From Sphingobacteriales bacterium (GTDB lineage Bacteria; Bacteroidota; Bacteroidia; Chitinophagales; UBA2359), in NCBI GenBank assembly GCA_016718845.1, contig JADKCK010000008.1, positions 118,401-182,400 on the forward strand: 64,000 nt of DNA, read 5' to 3'. A model generated the notes under the pieces. The model made no database searches, had not been told where the DNA came from, and worked only from the letters and a program-made list of their open reading frames with translations. Both the position numbers and the translations under genes were made by a program. This document shows positions 54,978-63,004 of this stretch, piece by piece (positions within the stretch are counted from its first letter, which is position 1; every line of letters starts with the position of its first letter).

Positions 54978-55541
54978 CTATTTAGAGGGATTAACTTGCA
55001 AGCGAACGAGGGCGTCGAAGCTTTTTTTGTAGGCATTAGCTTTTTCTAGCATTTCTACGCCGCGTTGTTGGTCTTCTGTCGAAAAATCTTTTGGTTCAAC
55101 AGATTTTTCGTTGTAATAGGTATTGATGAGTTGTTTATTAAAGAAGTAATATCTAGCTCCTTTATCGGGTATAGTGATATCGTTGTTGGCATAAGCTAAC
55201 CAAAGATTACCGCTTTCGTCAAACAAATAATCATTATACGATTGGCGATTAGTAATATCTGCCGAAACAATTACTTTGCGCAAAATGGCTAACCCATTGC
55301 GCATGTCAAAATAAAAATTGACATTTTCTTGGTATTTGCTAATATTACCCCAAACTTTTTCGCTGTTGGCATTAATAGTTAGGCGGTGTAGATAATATTT
55401 ACCCTCGCCAATAGCCGTGTTAACGGTATTGTTTTGAGTAGTAATCATTTGCAGTTGTTGGTCTACGGTTTCTTGTGCTTGTACCGATACAGACACTGAT
55501 AAAATAGCAAGAAAAGTGAAGAATAGAAATCTGAAATTCAT
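54978..55541 (-). CDS. Secreted protein of unknown function downstream of the peroxidase
   Basis: The 187-residue protein has a signal peptide (FLAILSVSVSVQAQ). The mature part is alpha/beta with KYYLHRLTINANSEKVWGNI, LFDESGNLWLAYANNDITIP and a helical C-terminus. I do not recognise the family. It lies 28 bases after the di-heme peroxidase stop and shares its terminator, so the two are probably one transcript. Confidence 0.65.
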   Translation of the reverse strand: MNFRFLFFTFLAILSVSVSVQAQETVDQQLQMITTQNNTVNTAIGEGKYYLHRLTINANSEKVWGNISKYQENVNFYFDMRNGLAILRKVIVSADITNRQSYNDYLFDESGNLWLAYANNDITIPDKGARYYFFNKQLINTYYNEKSVEPKDFSTEDQQRGVEMLEKANAYKKSFDALVRLQVNPSK

Positions 55542-55569
55542 ACAATTGATATTTTTTTAGTTTAAGATT

Positions 55570-56514
55570 TTATTTTACAAATCGTTTATCGGTTAAAGTT
55601 TCCAAAAATGCTACTAAATCTTGTTTTTCGGTATTGGTTAGCATTAATGGTTTTTCCAATATGGTATCGCGGTTAATGGGGTTAACGACAAAGTGTTGTG
55701 GATTATTGTAATATTCTAGTACATCAGCCAAAGTTTTTAGGCTTCCGTTGTGCATATATGGTGCCGTAACTGCCACATTACGCAAGCTGGGTACTTTAAA
55801 TTTGCCTAAATCGCTTGAGTCGTGTGTTATAGCAAACCTGCCTACATCGGTGTATTTTTGGGCATCGTACAAACCAATATTACGAAATTCATCGCCTGTA
55901 AAATCGGGTGTAAAATGGCATTCGGTACAAAGTGCTTTACCTCTAAACAAATTACTGCCCCGTTTAGCAGCCTCAGAAACAAGCGTAGTATCGCGTCCTA
56001 TGGAGTATAAATCCCATGGTGTGTTGGCTGTTTCTAAGGTTTGTTCAAAGGCGGCGAGTGCCTCGGCTAAAAGTTGGGCGTTTGGGCGTTTGCCAAATAG
56101 GGTTTTAAACCATTTGTTGTAGTTATCATCATTGCGTAGTCGTTTAACGGCTTCGTCAATTGGCAGGTTCATCTCGTCGGGGTTTTGTATGGGTTGTAGG
56201 GCTTGCTGTGCAAGTGTGGCGGCACGTCCGTCCCAAAAAAACGAGATTCGGTCGGTCATATTTGTGGTAGTAGGTACGTTTCGTTTGGTTAATTTGCCTC
56301 CGATGCCAGGGCTAAATGCGGCAGTATCGGCAAAGGCAAATTCGGGTTTGTGGCACGATGCACAGCTAACACTATTGTCGGCAGATAAGATTTTATCAAA
56401 GAATAACTTACTGCCCAATTCGGCGGTGTTTTTAGGGTCGATATTGGTTGTAAAACCACTATTTAAAGATGCAGTGACAATAGCAATTAATACGATAATA
56501 AAAACTGATTTCAT
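55570..56514 (-). CDS. Di-heme cytochrome c peroxidase (CcpA/MauG family)
   Basis: The 314-residue exported protein has two heme sites, SCASCHKPEFAFAD near residue 50 and LCTECHFTPDFTGDEFRNIG near 197. Typical family segments are LGSKLFFDKILSADNSVSC, NVPTTTNMTDRISFFWDGRA and KVPSLRNVAVTAPYMHNGSL. Members reduce hydrogen peroxide with electrons from small cytochromes, or oxidise protein side chains. The N-terminal hydrophobic segment is signal-like. A periplasmic detoxification role is likely. Confidence 0.92.
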   Translation of the reverse strand: MKSVFIIVLIAIVTASLNSGFTTNIDPKNTAELGSKLFFDKILSADNSVSCASCHKPEFAFADTAAFSPGIGGKLTKRNVPTTTNMTDRISFFWDGRAATLAQQALQPIQNPDEMNLPIDEAVKRLRNDDNYNKWFKTLFGKRPNAQLLAEALAAFEQTLETANTPWDLYSIGRDTTLVSEAAKRGSNLFRGKALCTECHFTPDFTGDEFRNIGLYDAQKYTDVGRFAITHDSSDLGKFKVPSLRNVAVTAPYMHNGSLKTLADVLEYYNNPQHFVVNPINRDTILEKPLMLTNTEKQDLVAFLETLTDKRFVK

Positions 56515-56695
56515 TATTTACAGAGAGAATAGGTTGGTTAGATGCCTAAAAAGCTATTTGGATTAAAGCTTAGTAAACAATTTGGTTAAAATCGCTGCAA
56601 AGTTACAATTTTATGGGCAGATATAGGTAAAAACGAAGCAAAATTTATAGTGCAAAGCTACTTTGTCGTTTTTTTTTAAAAAAGTAGCCCAACTA

Positions 56696-56728
56696 TTGCA
56701 CATTATCCAGCAAAATGCCCTATCTTTG
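56696..56728 (+). promoter_or_regulatory. Promoter of the tRNA-Ser gene
   Basis: TTG (56696-56698), 22 bases, then TATCTTTG (56721-56728), four bases before the mature tRNA. The minus-seven box is strong; the TTG spacing is slightly long. Confidence 0.6.
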
Positions 56729-56732
56729 CATC

Positions 56733-56820
56733 GGAAAACTGCCAGAGCGGTCGAATGGGCTTGACTCGAAATCAAGTGTACTACATTGTGGTACCGGGGG
56801 TTCGAATCCCTCGTTTTCCG
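56733..56820 (+). tRNA. tRNA-Ser (CGA anticodon)
   Basis: The 88-base tRNA has acceptor arms GGAAAAC/GTTTTCC with discriminator G. The anticodon stem CTTGA/TCAAG has loop CTCGAAA, so the anticodon is CGA, reading UCG. A long variable arm (TGTACTACATTGTGGTAC) marks a class II serine tRNA. The T arm is GGGGGTTCGAATCCC-like. CCA is not encoded. A tyrosine recombinase gene starts 114 bases downstream, so the 3' end is a likely integration site. Confidence 0.95.
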
Positions 56821-56867
56821 CATTATAATAAATCCTGTGTATAAACAGCTGATTAACAGTCAGTTAT

Positions 56868-56907
56868 AAAAAAGTGGGACAAAATAATACAAAAAAGTGG
56901 GACAAAA
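56868..56907 (+). repeat. Two direct repeats before the recombinase gene
   Basis: AAAAAAGTGGGACAAAA occurs at 56868-56884 and again at 56891-56907, a 23-base period. The position between tRNA end and recombinase start would suit arm-type binding sites of Int or a regulator. Confidence 0.6.
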
Positions 56908-56934
56908 ACTATCATAACGCCAAAAATTTACGTT

Positions 56935-57981
56935 ATGATGGTAATAAAAAAATTTTCTCTGCAAATTCGTCCTAAAGATAAAGACTTGAAAAAACGTTGG
57001 TTTTTTCAAGTTAAGGTATTTAATCCCGAAACGGGAGAATACCAACACATTAAAAAGTACGACCCGCTCCTCAACAGTCTAAAAACGATTGATGAGCGAG
57101 TCGCTATTTTGTCTGCTGCCGAAAAAAGAATCAATATTGAGCTGCAAAATAGTATTTATTGGGCTTCGTTAGAAGAATACCAAGAAAATGAAAAAGCAAA
57201 AGCAGTACAAGCACCTGACAACGATAACACACCAATTGTCGGTGACGGTATAATAGCCGTTCTACGCACCCAATTGGCTACCCATCGGCTACGGAAAAAA
57301 AGTATGACAAGTCTAAAATCTAAAATCAATAATCTTGATAACTGGATGAAAGAACACAACTTAACCGAATTGTCAGTTGATGATGCGACTAAGTTCCTCT
57401 CAAAATTTTCTTCGAGTGTTACCCGAAACAGTAACCTAAGTACCCTAACTGGCTTATTAGAGGAAGCTAATTATCCCAATCCATTTAGTAAATTTAAAAA
57501 GCTAAAAGAAAACAAACAAGGGCGTATGTACTTTACCCACCGACAATTAAAAGAGTTAAAACAGAATATACTGCCTAACAATAAAATGCTGTGGGTTGCT
57601 TGCGAAATGCAATATTTCTGCCTTATTCGCAATGGAGAAATGAGAGGTCTACGCGTGGGTGATATTGACTTAGATAGTGGGCTTATTATCGTTAGGGGCG
57701 AAATTGCGAAAAATTGGAAAACGCTACCGGTAAAAATCCCTACTGCTTTCTTTCAATTACTTAGCGATTATATTGCAGATGCCCCTTCGGGTGATTTTGT
57801 GTTTTCTAAGATGGGCAAGCCCGGCGACCAACAAATCTCCACAAAATATCTTTCTGTAAAGTTCGACAAGTACCTCAACAAATTAGGTATGAAAACCCCA
57901 AGACACAGCTTTTACAGCCTGAAAAAGTCGGGTGCAAAGGGTTTTTTGGATATGCCCAATGCCAACTATAAGTTCATTTAA
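56935..57981 (+). CDS. Tyrosine recombinase lacking its catalytic C-terminal tail
   Basis: The 348-residue site-specific integrase of Bacteroidota type has an Arm-like N-terminus (FSLQIRPKDKDLKKRWFFQV), a SAM-like core-binding domain (about 95-180) and the catalytic domain. Box I Arg is in FCLIRNGEMRGLRVGDID, and RGEIAKNWKTLPVK holds the beta-hairpin Lys. Box II is RHSFYSLKKSGAKGFLD. The ORF then ends two codons after MPNANYK. The expected continuation ALQRQGRWQDLRELESYT, with box III Trp and nucleophile Tyr, is absent in frame but is encoded in the repeats downstream. As written the enzyme should be inactive. The intact form would have about 382 residues. Confidence 0.9.
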   Translation: MMVIKKFSLQIRPKDKDLKKRWFFQVKVFNPETGEYQHIKKYDPLLNSLKTIDERVAILSAAEKRINIELQNSIYWASLEEYQENEKAKAVQAPDNDNTPIVGDGIIAVLRTQLATHRLRKKSMTSLKSKINNLDNWMKEHNLTELSVDDATKFLSKFSSSVTRNSNLSTLTGLLEEANYPNPFSKFKKLKENKQGRMYFTHRQLKELKQNILPNNKMLWVACEMQYFCLIRNGEMRGLRVGDIDLDSGLIIVRGEIAKNWKTLPVKIPTAFFQLLSDYIADAPSGDFVFSKMGKPGDQQISTKYLSVKFDKYLNKLGMKTPRHSFYSLKKSGAKGFLDMPNANYKFI

Positions 57982-58309
57982 TATGTATAAGTACCTCATT
58001 ATCAGGCAGTTATGCAATGACACTTAAAAGCCATTTTGCACAAAAAAATAAAAACGGTTATTTTACACATTGTGCAAAACCCTTAGAGAAGTAGAAAGCT
58101 ACACCGCAGACATTACCGTATTTGACTATGCCGACCAACTTAACAATATTGCACCAATTTAACACCCAAAAAAAACTTTTTCAAAGTTTTTTCGTGAATC
58201 AAGTGTCATTGTGTCACACCCTAAAAAATCTACATAACTACCTAATAATCAAGGAGTTACGTAGCTTTTTTGTCATGACACTTAATTTTTTTAAGTGTCA
58301 TTGCAAGTG
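57974..58309 (+). repeat. Recombinase-tail array, unit A
   Basis: The unit starts TCATTTAATATGTATAAG, directly after the recombinase break point. It holds TGCAATGACACTT (pairs with AAGTGTCATTGCA at the end of the previous unit), TTTTGCACA and TGTGCAAAA arms, and the recombinase tail LREVESYTADITVFDYADQL then NNIAPI with TAA (58082-58162). Next come a AAACTTT/AAAGTTT hairpin, a GCTAC/GTAGC-type terminator-like hairpin and TGACACTTAA/TTAAGTGTCA. The box III Trp is missing but the Tyr is kept. Confidence 0.88.
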
Positions 58310-58635
58310 TCATTTAATATGTATAAGTACCTCATTATCAGGCAGTTATGCAATGACACTTAAAAGCCATTTTGCACAAAAAAATAAAACGGTTATTTTA
58401 CATTGTGCAAAACCCTTAGAGAATTAGAGTTACACCGCAGACATTACCGTATCTGACTATGCCGACCAGCTTAACAATATTGCACCGATTTAACGCAAAA
58501 AAACTTTTCAAAGTTTTTTCGTGAATCAAGTAATCGTATGTCAGACCAAAAAAAGCTACATAACTACCTAATAATCAAGTAGTTACGTAGCTTTTTTGTC
58601 ATGACACTTAATTTTTTTAAGTGTCATTGCAAGTG
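58310..58635 (+). repeat. Recombinase-tail array, unit B
   Basis: Same layout as unit A (326 bp). A two-base deletion at the GAATTAGAGTTACACC segment shifts the tail frame just before the Tyr codon, so this copy is dead. Confidence 0.88.
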
Positions 58636-58972
58636 TCATTTAATATGTATAAGTACCTCATTATCAGTCAGTTATGCAATGACACTTAAAGCCATTTTGC
58701 AAAAAAAATAAAAACGGTTATTTTACACATTGTGCAAAACCCTTAGAGAATTAGAGAGTTACACCGCAGACATTACCGTATCTGACTATGCCGACCAACT
58801 TAACAATATTGCACCAATTTAACACCCAAAAAAAACTTTTTCAAAGTTTTTTCGTGAATCAAGTGTCATTGTGTCATGACCTAAAAAAAAATCTACATAA
58901 CTACCTAATAATCAAGTAGTTACGTAGCTTTTTTGTCATGACACTTAATTTTTTTAAGTGTCATTGCAAGTG
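58636..58972 (+). repeat. Recombinase-tail array, unit C
   Basis: Same layout as unit A (337 bp). The tail LRELESYTADITVSDYADQL then NNIAPI is intact in frame, without the Trp-bearing GRW segment. Confidence 0.88.
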
Positions 58973-59534
58973 TCATTTAATATGTATAAGTACCTCATTA
59001 TCAGGCAGTTATGCAATGACACTTAAAAAGCATTTTTGCACAAAAAAAATTTTTTTTTGAAAACCCTTGCAAATCAGGAGAGGTACCGCTGAGTGTATCT
59101 TCAATATAGGCCCATCTTGCAGACTTTCACCCAAAGTTTTGTATCTTAAACAGAAAATTACTATCGTGGTAAAAAGCTACATAACTCCTTAATGGTGTTG
59201 GGTTGTATGAAATTGTCGTTTTTCCAGAGACAATGTAAAACATTTCAGACGGTATGCCCAACGCCATATTGACAAGAAACTAAAAAGGCAAGGCAGGTGG
59301 CAAAACCTTAGAGAATTAGAAAGTTACACCGCAGACATTACCGTATCAGACTATGCCGACCAGCTTAACAATATTGCACCAATTTAACGGAAAAAAAACT
59401 TTTTCAAAGTTTTTTTGGAAATCAAGTGTCATTGTGTCACACCCTAAAAAAAAAGCTACATAACTACTTAATAATCAAGTAGTTACGTAGCTTTTTATCA
59501 TGACTTTTAAAAAATTTAAGTGTCATTGCAAGTG
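58973..59534 (+). repeat. Recombinase-tail array, unit D (long form)
   Basis: At 562 bp it begins and ends like units A-C. The middle is replaced by about 230 bases not present in A-C (from TTGCAAATCAGGAGAGGTAC to GGTATGCCCAACGCC). The recombinase tail here is longer and includes RQGRWQNLRELESYTADIT, so both the box III Trp and Tyr are present. The upstream reading frame is broken (an in-frame stop after AAGAAA). Confidence 0.85.
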
Positions 59535-59868
59535 TCATTTAATATGTATAAGTACCTCATTATCAGGCAGTTATGTAATGACACTTAAAAAGCATTTTTG
59601 CACAAAATTTTTTTTAAAAAAATTCCTTGCAAATCAAGGAGAGGTAGCTGAGTGTATTTCAATATAGGCGTTCTTAGACTTTACGCTAAGTTTTGTATCT
59701 TAAACAGTAAATTACTATCGGTAAAGTATCTTAATGGTGTTGGGTTGTATGAAATTGTTGTCGTTTTTCCGAGACAATGTAAAACACTTGATATACCCAA
59801 CGCCAACTACAAGGCACTACAAAGGCAAGGTAGGTGGCAAGACCTTAGAGAATTAGAAAGTTACACCT
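59535..59868 (+). repeat. Recombinase-tail array, unit E (long form, truncated)
   Basis: It shares the long-form middle with unit D. It encodes LDIPNANYKALQRQGRWQDL then RELESYT followed by a stop. This is the only copy in the window that contains the sequence spanning the break point of the main recombinase ORF. The unit is cut off after the Tyr-Thr codons, where unrelated sequence begins. Confidence 0.85.
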
Positions 59869-60070
59869 AAAGTACAGCGCGTCTGTCGCTTGGGAATTTT
59901 ATGATAATAAGGCACTCTTAGCTACCAAGCCTGCACTACATCTAAGCGAACAGAATATCAGTAACATGACTGTTTTACCCATAATCCCCCTGCTAAACCA
60001 AACCCTAAATAGTAACCAACTTCATGTCGTTTACAAGAGCTATAACTTCATGTGGCACGACACTTTTTAG
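59849..60070 (+). pseudogene. 3' remnant of an unknown gene
   Basis: An open frame of 73 codons without a start codon enters from unit E and ends at TAG 60068-60070. The part after the junction reads YSASVAWEFYDNKALLATKP, then ALHLSEQNISNMTVLPIIPL and ends KSYNFMWHDTF. Composition is protein-like, so this is probably the end of a gene truncated by the recombination that made the array. I do not recognise the family. Confidence 0.5.
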
Positions 60071-60117
60071 AATTTCAATTCCTCCTTCATACCCTACCTA
60101 TACTTGCATATACATTA

Positions 60118-60860
60118 CCTATGTTTAAATACGTGAAGCCTATGTTTAAATACGTGAAGCCTATGTTTAAATACGTGCTACCTACGTTTAAATACGTGGG
60201 ACCTAGGTTTAAATACGTTCCACCTATGTTTAAATACGTTACCGTTTAAATACGTGCCACCCATGTTTAAATACGTGCCACCCATGTTTAAATACGTGCC
60301 ACCCATGTTTAAATACGTGAAGCCTATGTTTAAATACGTGAAGCCTATGTTTAAATACGTGAAGCCTATGTTTAAATACGTGAAGCCTATGTTTAAATAC
60401 GTGAAGCCTATGTTTAAATACGTGAAGCCTATGTTTAAATACGTGAAGCCTATGTTTAAATACGTGAAGCCTATGTTTAAATACGTAGGCCTATGTTTAA
60501 ATACGTGCCACCTATGTTTAAATACGTGCCACCTATGTTTAAATACGTGCCACCTATGTTTAAATACGTGCCACCCATGTTTAAATACGTGCCACCTATG
60601 TTTAAATACGTGCCACCTATGTTTAAATACGTGCCACCTATGTTTAAATACGTGAAGCCTATGTTTAAATACGTGAAGCCTATGTTTAAATACGTGAAGC
60701 CTATGTTTAAATACGTGAAGCCTATGTTTAAATATGTGCCACCTATGTTTAAATACGTGCCACCTATGTTTAAATACGTGAAGCCTATGTTTACCTATGT
60801 GCACCTATGTTTAAATAGGTGCTACCCATGTTTAAACACGTCCACCTATGTATTGCCACC
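60118..60860. repeat. 21-bp tandem repeat array 3
   Basis: More than 30 units of 21 bp share CTATGTTTAAATACGTG. The remaining four bases vary in blocks: GAAG, GCCA, GCTA or GGGA. Long blocks of the same variant (nine GAAG units, then about eight GCCA, then four GAAG) show block duplication. The core GTTTAAAT and ACGT words are palindromic. Open frames of up to 208 codons run through it on both strands but are repeat artefacts. The 3' end decays after 60800. Confidence 0.96.
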
Positions 60861-60862
60861 TA

Positions 60863-61267
60863 TATTTACATAGGTGTTGCCTATGTACCACCTATGTTGC
60901 ATATGTGCCACCCACGCCTATGTACCACCTATGTGCTGCCTATGTACCACCTATGTGCTGCCTATGTACCACCTATGTGCTGCCTATATTTACATAGGTG
61001 TTGCCTATGTACCACCTATGTGCTGCCTATGTACTACCTATGTGCTGCCTATGTACCACCTATGTGCTGCCTATGTGCTGCCTATATTTACTAGGTGTTG
61101 CCTATGTACCACCTATGTGCTGCCTATATTTACATAGGTGTTGCCTATGTACGACCTATGTGCTGCCTATATTTACATAGGTGTTGCCTATGTACCACCT
61201 ATGTGCTGCCTATATTTACATAGGTGTTGCCTATGTACCACCTATGTGCTGCCTATGTACCACCTAT
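60863..61267. repeat. Mixed 22-bp and 21-bp tandem array
   Basis: The array follows directly on array 3. It has two alternating elements: 11-base half-units CCTATGTACCA and CCTATGTGCTG (22-bp period), and a 21-base element built on CCTATATTTACATAGGTG, which is nearly palindromic. The word CCTATGT is shared with array 3, so one array may have grown from the other. Confidence 0.93.
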
Positions 61268-61690
61268 GTTCGCATATTACCGTATAAGTACCCGATGCCC
61301 CAACACTAACTATTTGAGTATTACCCAAAGCATTACTCCAACTGCACGAACTAACTGTTACACCCACAACCAAATCGCACATTTGGAACCATTATTAGAT
61401 GCCGTTGAGTTAAGACAATTGTTGCAACTAATTGCAATACTTGTTGCGCTCAGGTTGTTATTATTGCTCACTATTACAGTGTAAGTGCCATTCGATAAAT
61501 TATTAAAGACCTTACATTACAACTTGATGTGGCACTGGATATAGCAGGTATAGAATTAATGGTTACTTCTTTGCTTGCTGTACCTGTACAACCATTTGCA
61601 TTAGTGAAAGTAACACTATAAGCAATGTTGTTCATAAGACTTAATTAATTATTGAAGATGTACCTAATCCATTACTCCATTGATAAAATG
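61268..61690 (-). pseudogene. Decayed fragment of an Ig/SprB-like repeat protein
   Basis: On the minus strand, three frames carry pieces of a typical Bacteroidota adhesin-type repeat: NNIAYSVTFTNANGCTGTAS followed by KEVTINSIPAISSATSSC, then LSNGTYTVIVSNNNNLSATS, then SSCSWSNALGNTQIVSVGAS followed by GTYTVIC. Frameshifts separate them and no start or stop fits. This is a pseudogene remnant of a SprB- or PKD-like surface protein. Confidence 0.65.
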
Positions 61691-62183
61691 AAAAGTACAA
61701 GCGCTTTTTATTGTTTTCAGAAAATTTTGGAAACCTTTATAGATTTCAGAAACACGCCAAAATTTCCAGAAATTTTACTTTTGTCAGTTGAAAATAAGCA
61801 AATTTAGTGCTTTGCTAAGGTGAGTTATGGTCAACAAAAATTTGCGGTGCTATAGATTAAAAATCTGTAGCACCGCAATTTGCGTTTATATAAACATTCG
61901 TTTTTTTAGCTGTAAAATTAATTATTTTCCTTGTACAAACTATTTTTTGCAAATTTCTATGTATTATTAGTATGTCTTTATTATTATAAGAAATGTTAGT
62001 TATTTACTCATCTACAAATAATAAAAACTAACTACCTGTTTTTTTTAAAAAAAACACATGATAACGCAACGAAAATAGAGTACTAGAGTTGCATCTATTC
62101 CTTCGGACTTATCGTGGATGAGGGAACACGATAACAAAATAGCTCCAAAGAGCTGCTTAAATTGATAAGTTATTTAATCGCGA
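61691..62183. other. AT-rich spacer with one strong hairpin
   Basis: No gene is supported. The hairpin at 61841-61882 is the only clear element. A small AGCTCCAAAGAGCT hairpin lies at 62141-62154, downstream of the XRE gene on its strand. Confidence 0.5.
61841..61882. terminator. Terminator-like hairpin
   Basis: Arms TTGCGGTGCTATAGATT and AATCTGTAGCACCGCAA pair with one mismatch around a short A-rich loop. T-rich flanks occur on both strands. It could end transcription coming from the XRE gene side. Confidence 0.65.
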
Positions 62184-62588
62184 TTATTTATTTTTCAAAG
62201 CCGCTATAAGCTCGTCTTTAGCGACGATTATTTGTTTTTGCAATTCTATGTTATTCTGTAATTCATTCAGCCTCTGTTCCATTCTTGCCCAATCAAATTC
62301 AGTGTGTATAATACGGTTGTGATTGTCAATCAATTCATTGTTTACTTGATGTGTATTTTTTTTCTCATCACTAGTTATTCCTTCAACTTCCATATTTTGC
62401 TTAAGTAAAGCATCTACAGTAACTGAAAAATAATCAGCAAGCAATATAATATTTGCTATATTAGGTTGCATCCGTTCATTTTCATAACTACTATAAGTGC
62501 TTTGCGTTACATTAAGTAACCTAGCTAATTCGGGTTGTTTTTTTGAAAATTTATTCCTTAAATACTTTAAATTTCTTGCTATAAACAT
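62184..62588 (-). CDS. XRE-family helix-turn-helix regulator
   Basis: The 134-residue protein has an N-terminal HTH_3 domain (ARNLKYLRNKFSKKQPELAR, then LLNVTQSTYSSYENERMQPN and ADYFSVTVDALL). A predicted coiled coil follows (MEQRLNELQNNIELQKQIIV AKDELIAALKNK in two parts). It is a probable repressor of the mobile element. It is divergent from the promoter at 62662 and its likely target is that intergenic region. Confidence 0.85.
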   Translation of the reverse strand: MFIARNLKYLRNKFSKKQPELARLLNVTQSTYSSYENERMQPNIANIILLADYFSVTVDALLKQNMEVEGITSDEKKNTHQVNNELIDNHNRIIHTEFDWARMEQRLNELQNNIELQKQIIVAKDELIAALKNK

Positions 62589-62661
62589 TTGATTTTCAAA
62601 TTATTACGCGTTATAGATAATAAAAGATTTGCTCTTGTTGTTTTTTATACAACAAAATGTA

Positions 62662-62691
62662 TTGAAAATTGGAAAACCAAATGTACCTTTG
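62662..62691 (+). promoter_or_regulatory. Strong Bacteroidota-type promoter divergent from the XRE gene
   Basis: TTG (62662-62664), exactly 19 bases, then TACCTTTG (62684-62691). It is the best consensus match in the window. Inverted words ATTGGAAAA and TTGGTT-like bases around it could be the XRE operator. Confidence 0.75.
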
Positions 62692-62708
62692 TGGAAACAA
62701 AAGGCAAC

Positions 62709-62798
62709 ATGTCTTTAAGCAAGGCAATAAAAAAACGTAGAATTTTCCAATTGGGCTTGTTAAAGTTAATTTTTAAACCCTTACATTTGAGGATTTAA
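62709..62798 (+). CDS. Possible 29-residue peptide gene
   Basis: An ATG 18 bases after the minus-seven box opens a short, very basic ORF (MSLSKAIKKRRIFQLGLLKL, then IFKPLHLRI). It could be a small element-encoded peptide or only a leader. Support is limited to its position behind a strong promoter. Confidence 0.3.
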   Translation: MSLSKAIKKRRIFQLGLLKLIFKPLHLRI

Positions 62799-63004
62799 AA
62801 ATTAATTTGTTTATTGCTGCAAAGGTACGCAATTACTATCTAATTATTGCCTAATTACTGAATACTAAAAATAGATTTTTGCAAAAAATATACTTAAAAT
62901 TAACAAAAATCTTAAATCATGAATAGAGCATAAAAGAAAGAATGTCCACCATGCATTACTGCAAAGGTGGTGTATTCATGATGAATTAAACTAATTGTCT
63001 AATT

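Noticed and set aside
58122..58427. 101-codon plus-strand frame across units A and B
   Set aside because: It runs out of frame over the recombinase tail and the hairpins and is explained by the repeat.
57974..59868. Integron cassette array with attC sites
   Set aside because: The hairpins lack the RYYYAAC/GTTRRRY core boxes, the units carry no cassette ORFs, and the recombinase is not IntI-like.
60178..60804. Long minus-strand open frame with His-Val-Phe-Lys heptads, and several plus-strand frames across the same DNA
   Set aside because: They exist only because 21-bp units contain no stop codon in most frames. There is no signal, domain or start context, and several frames are open at once.
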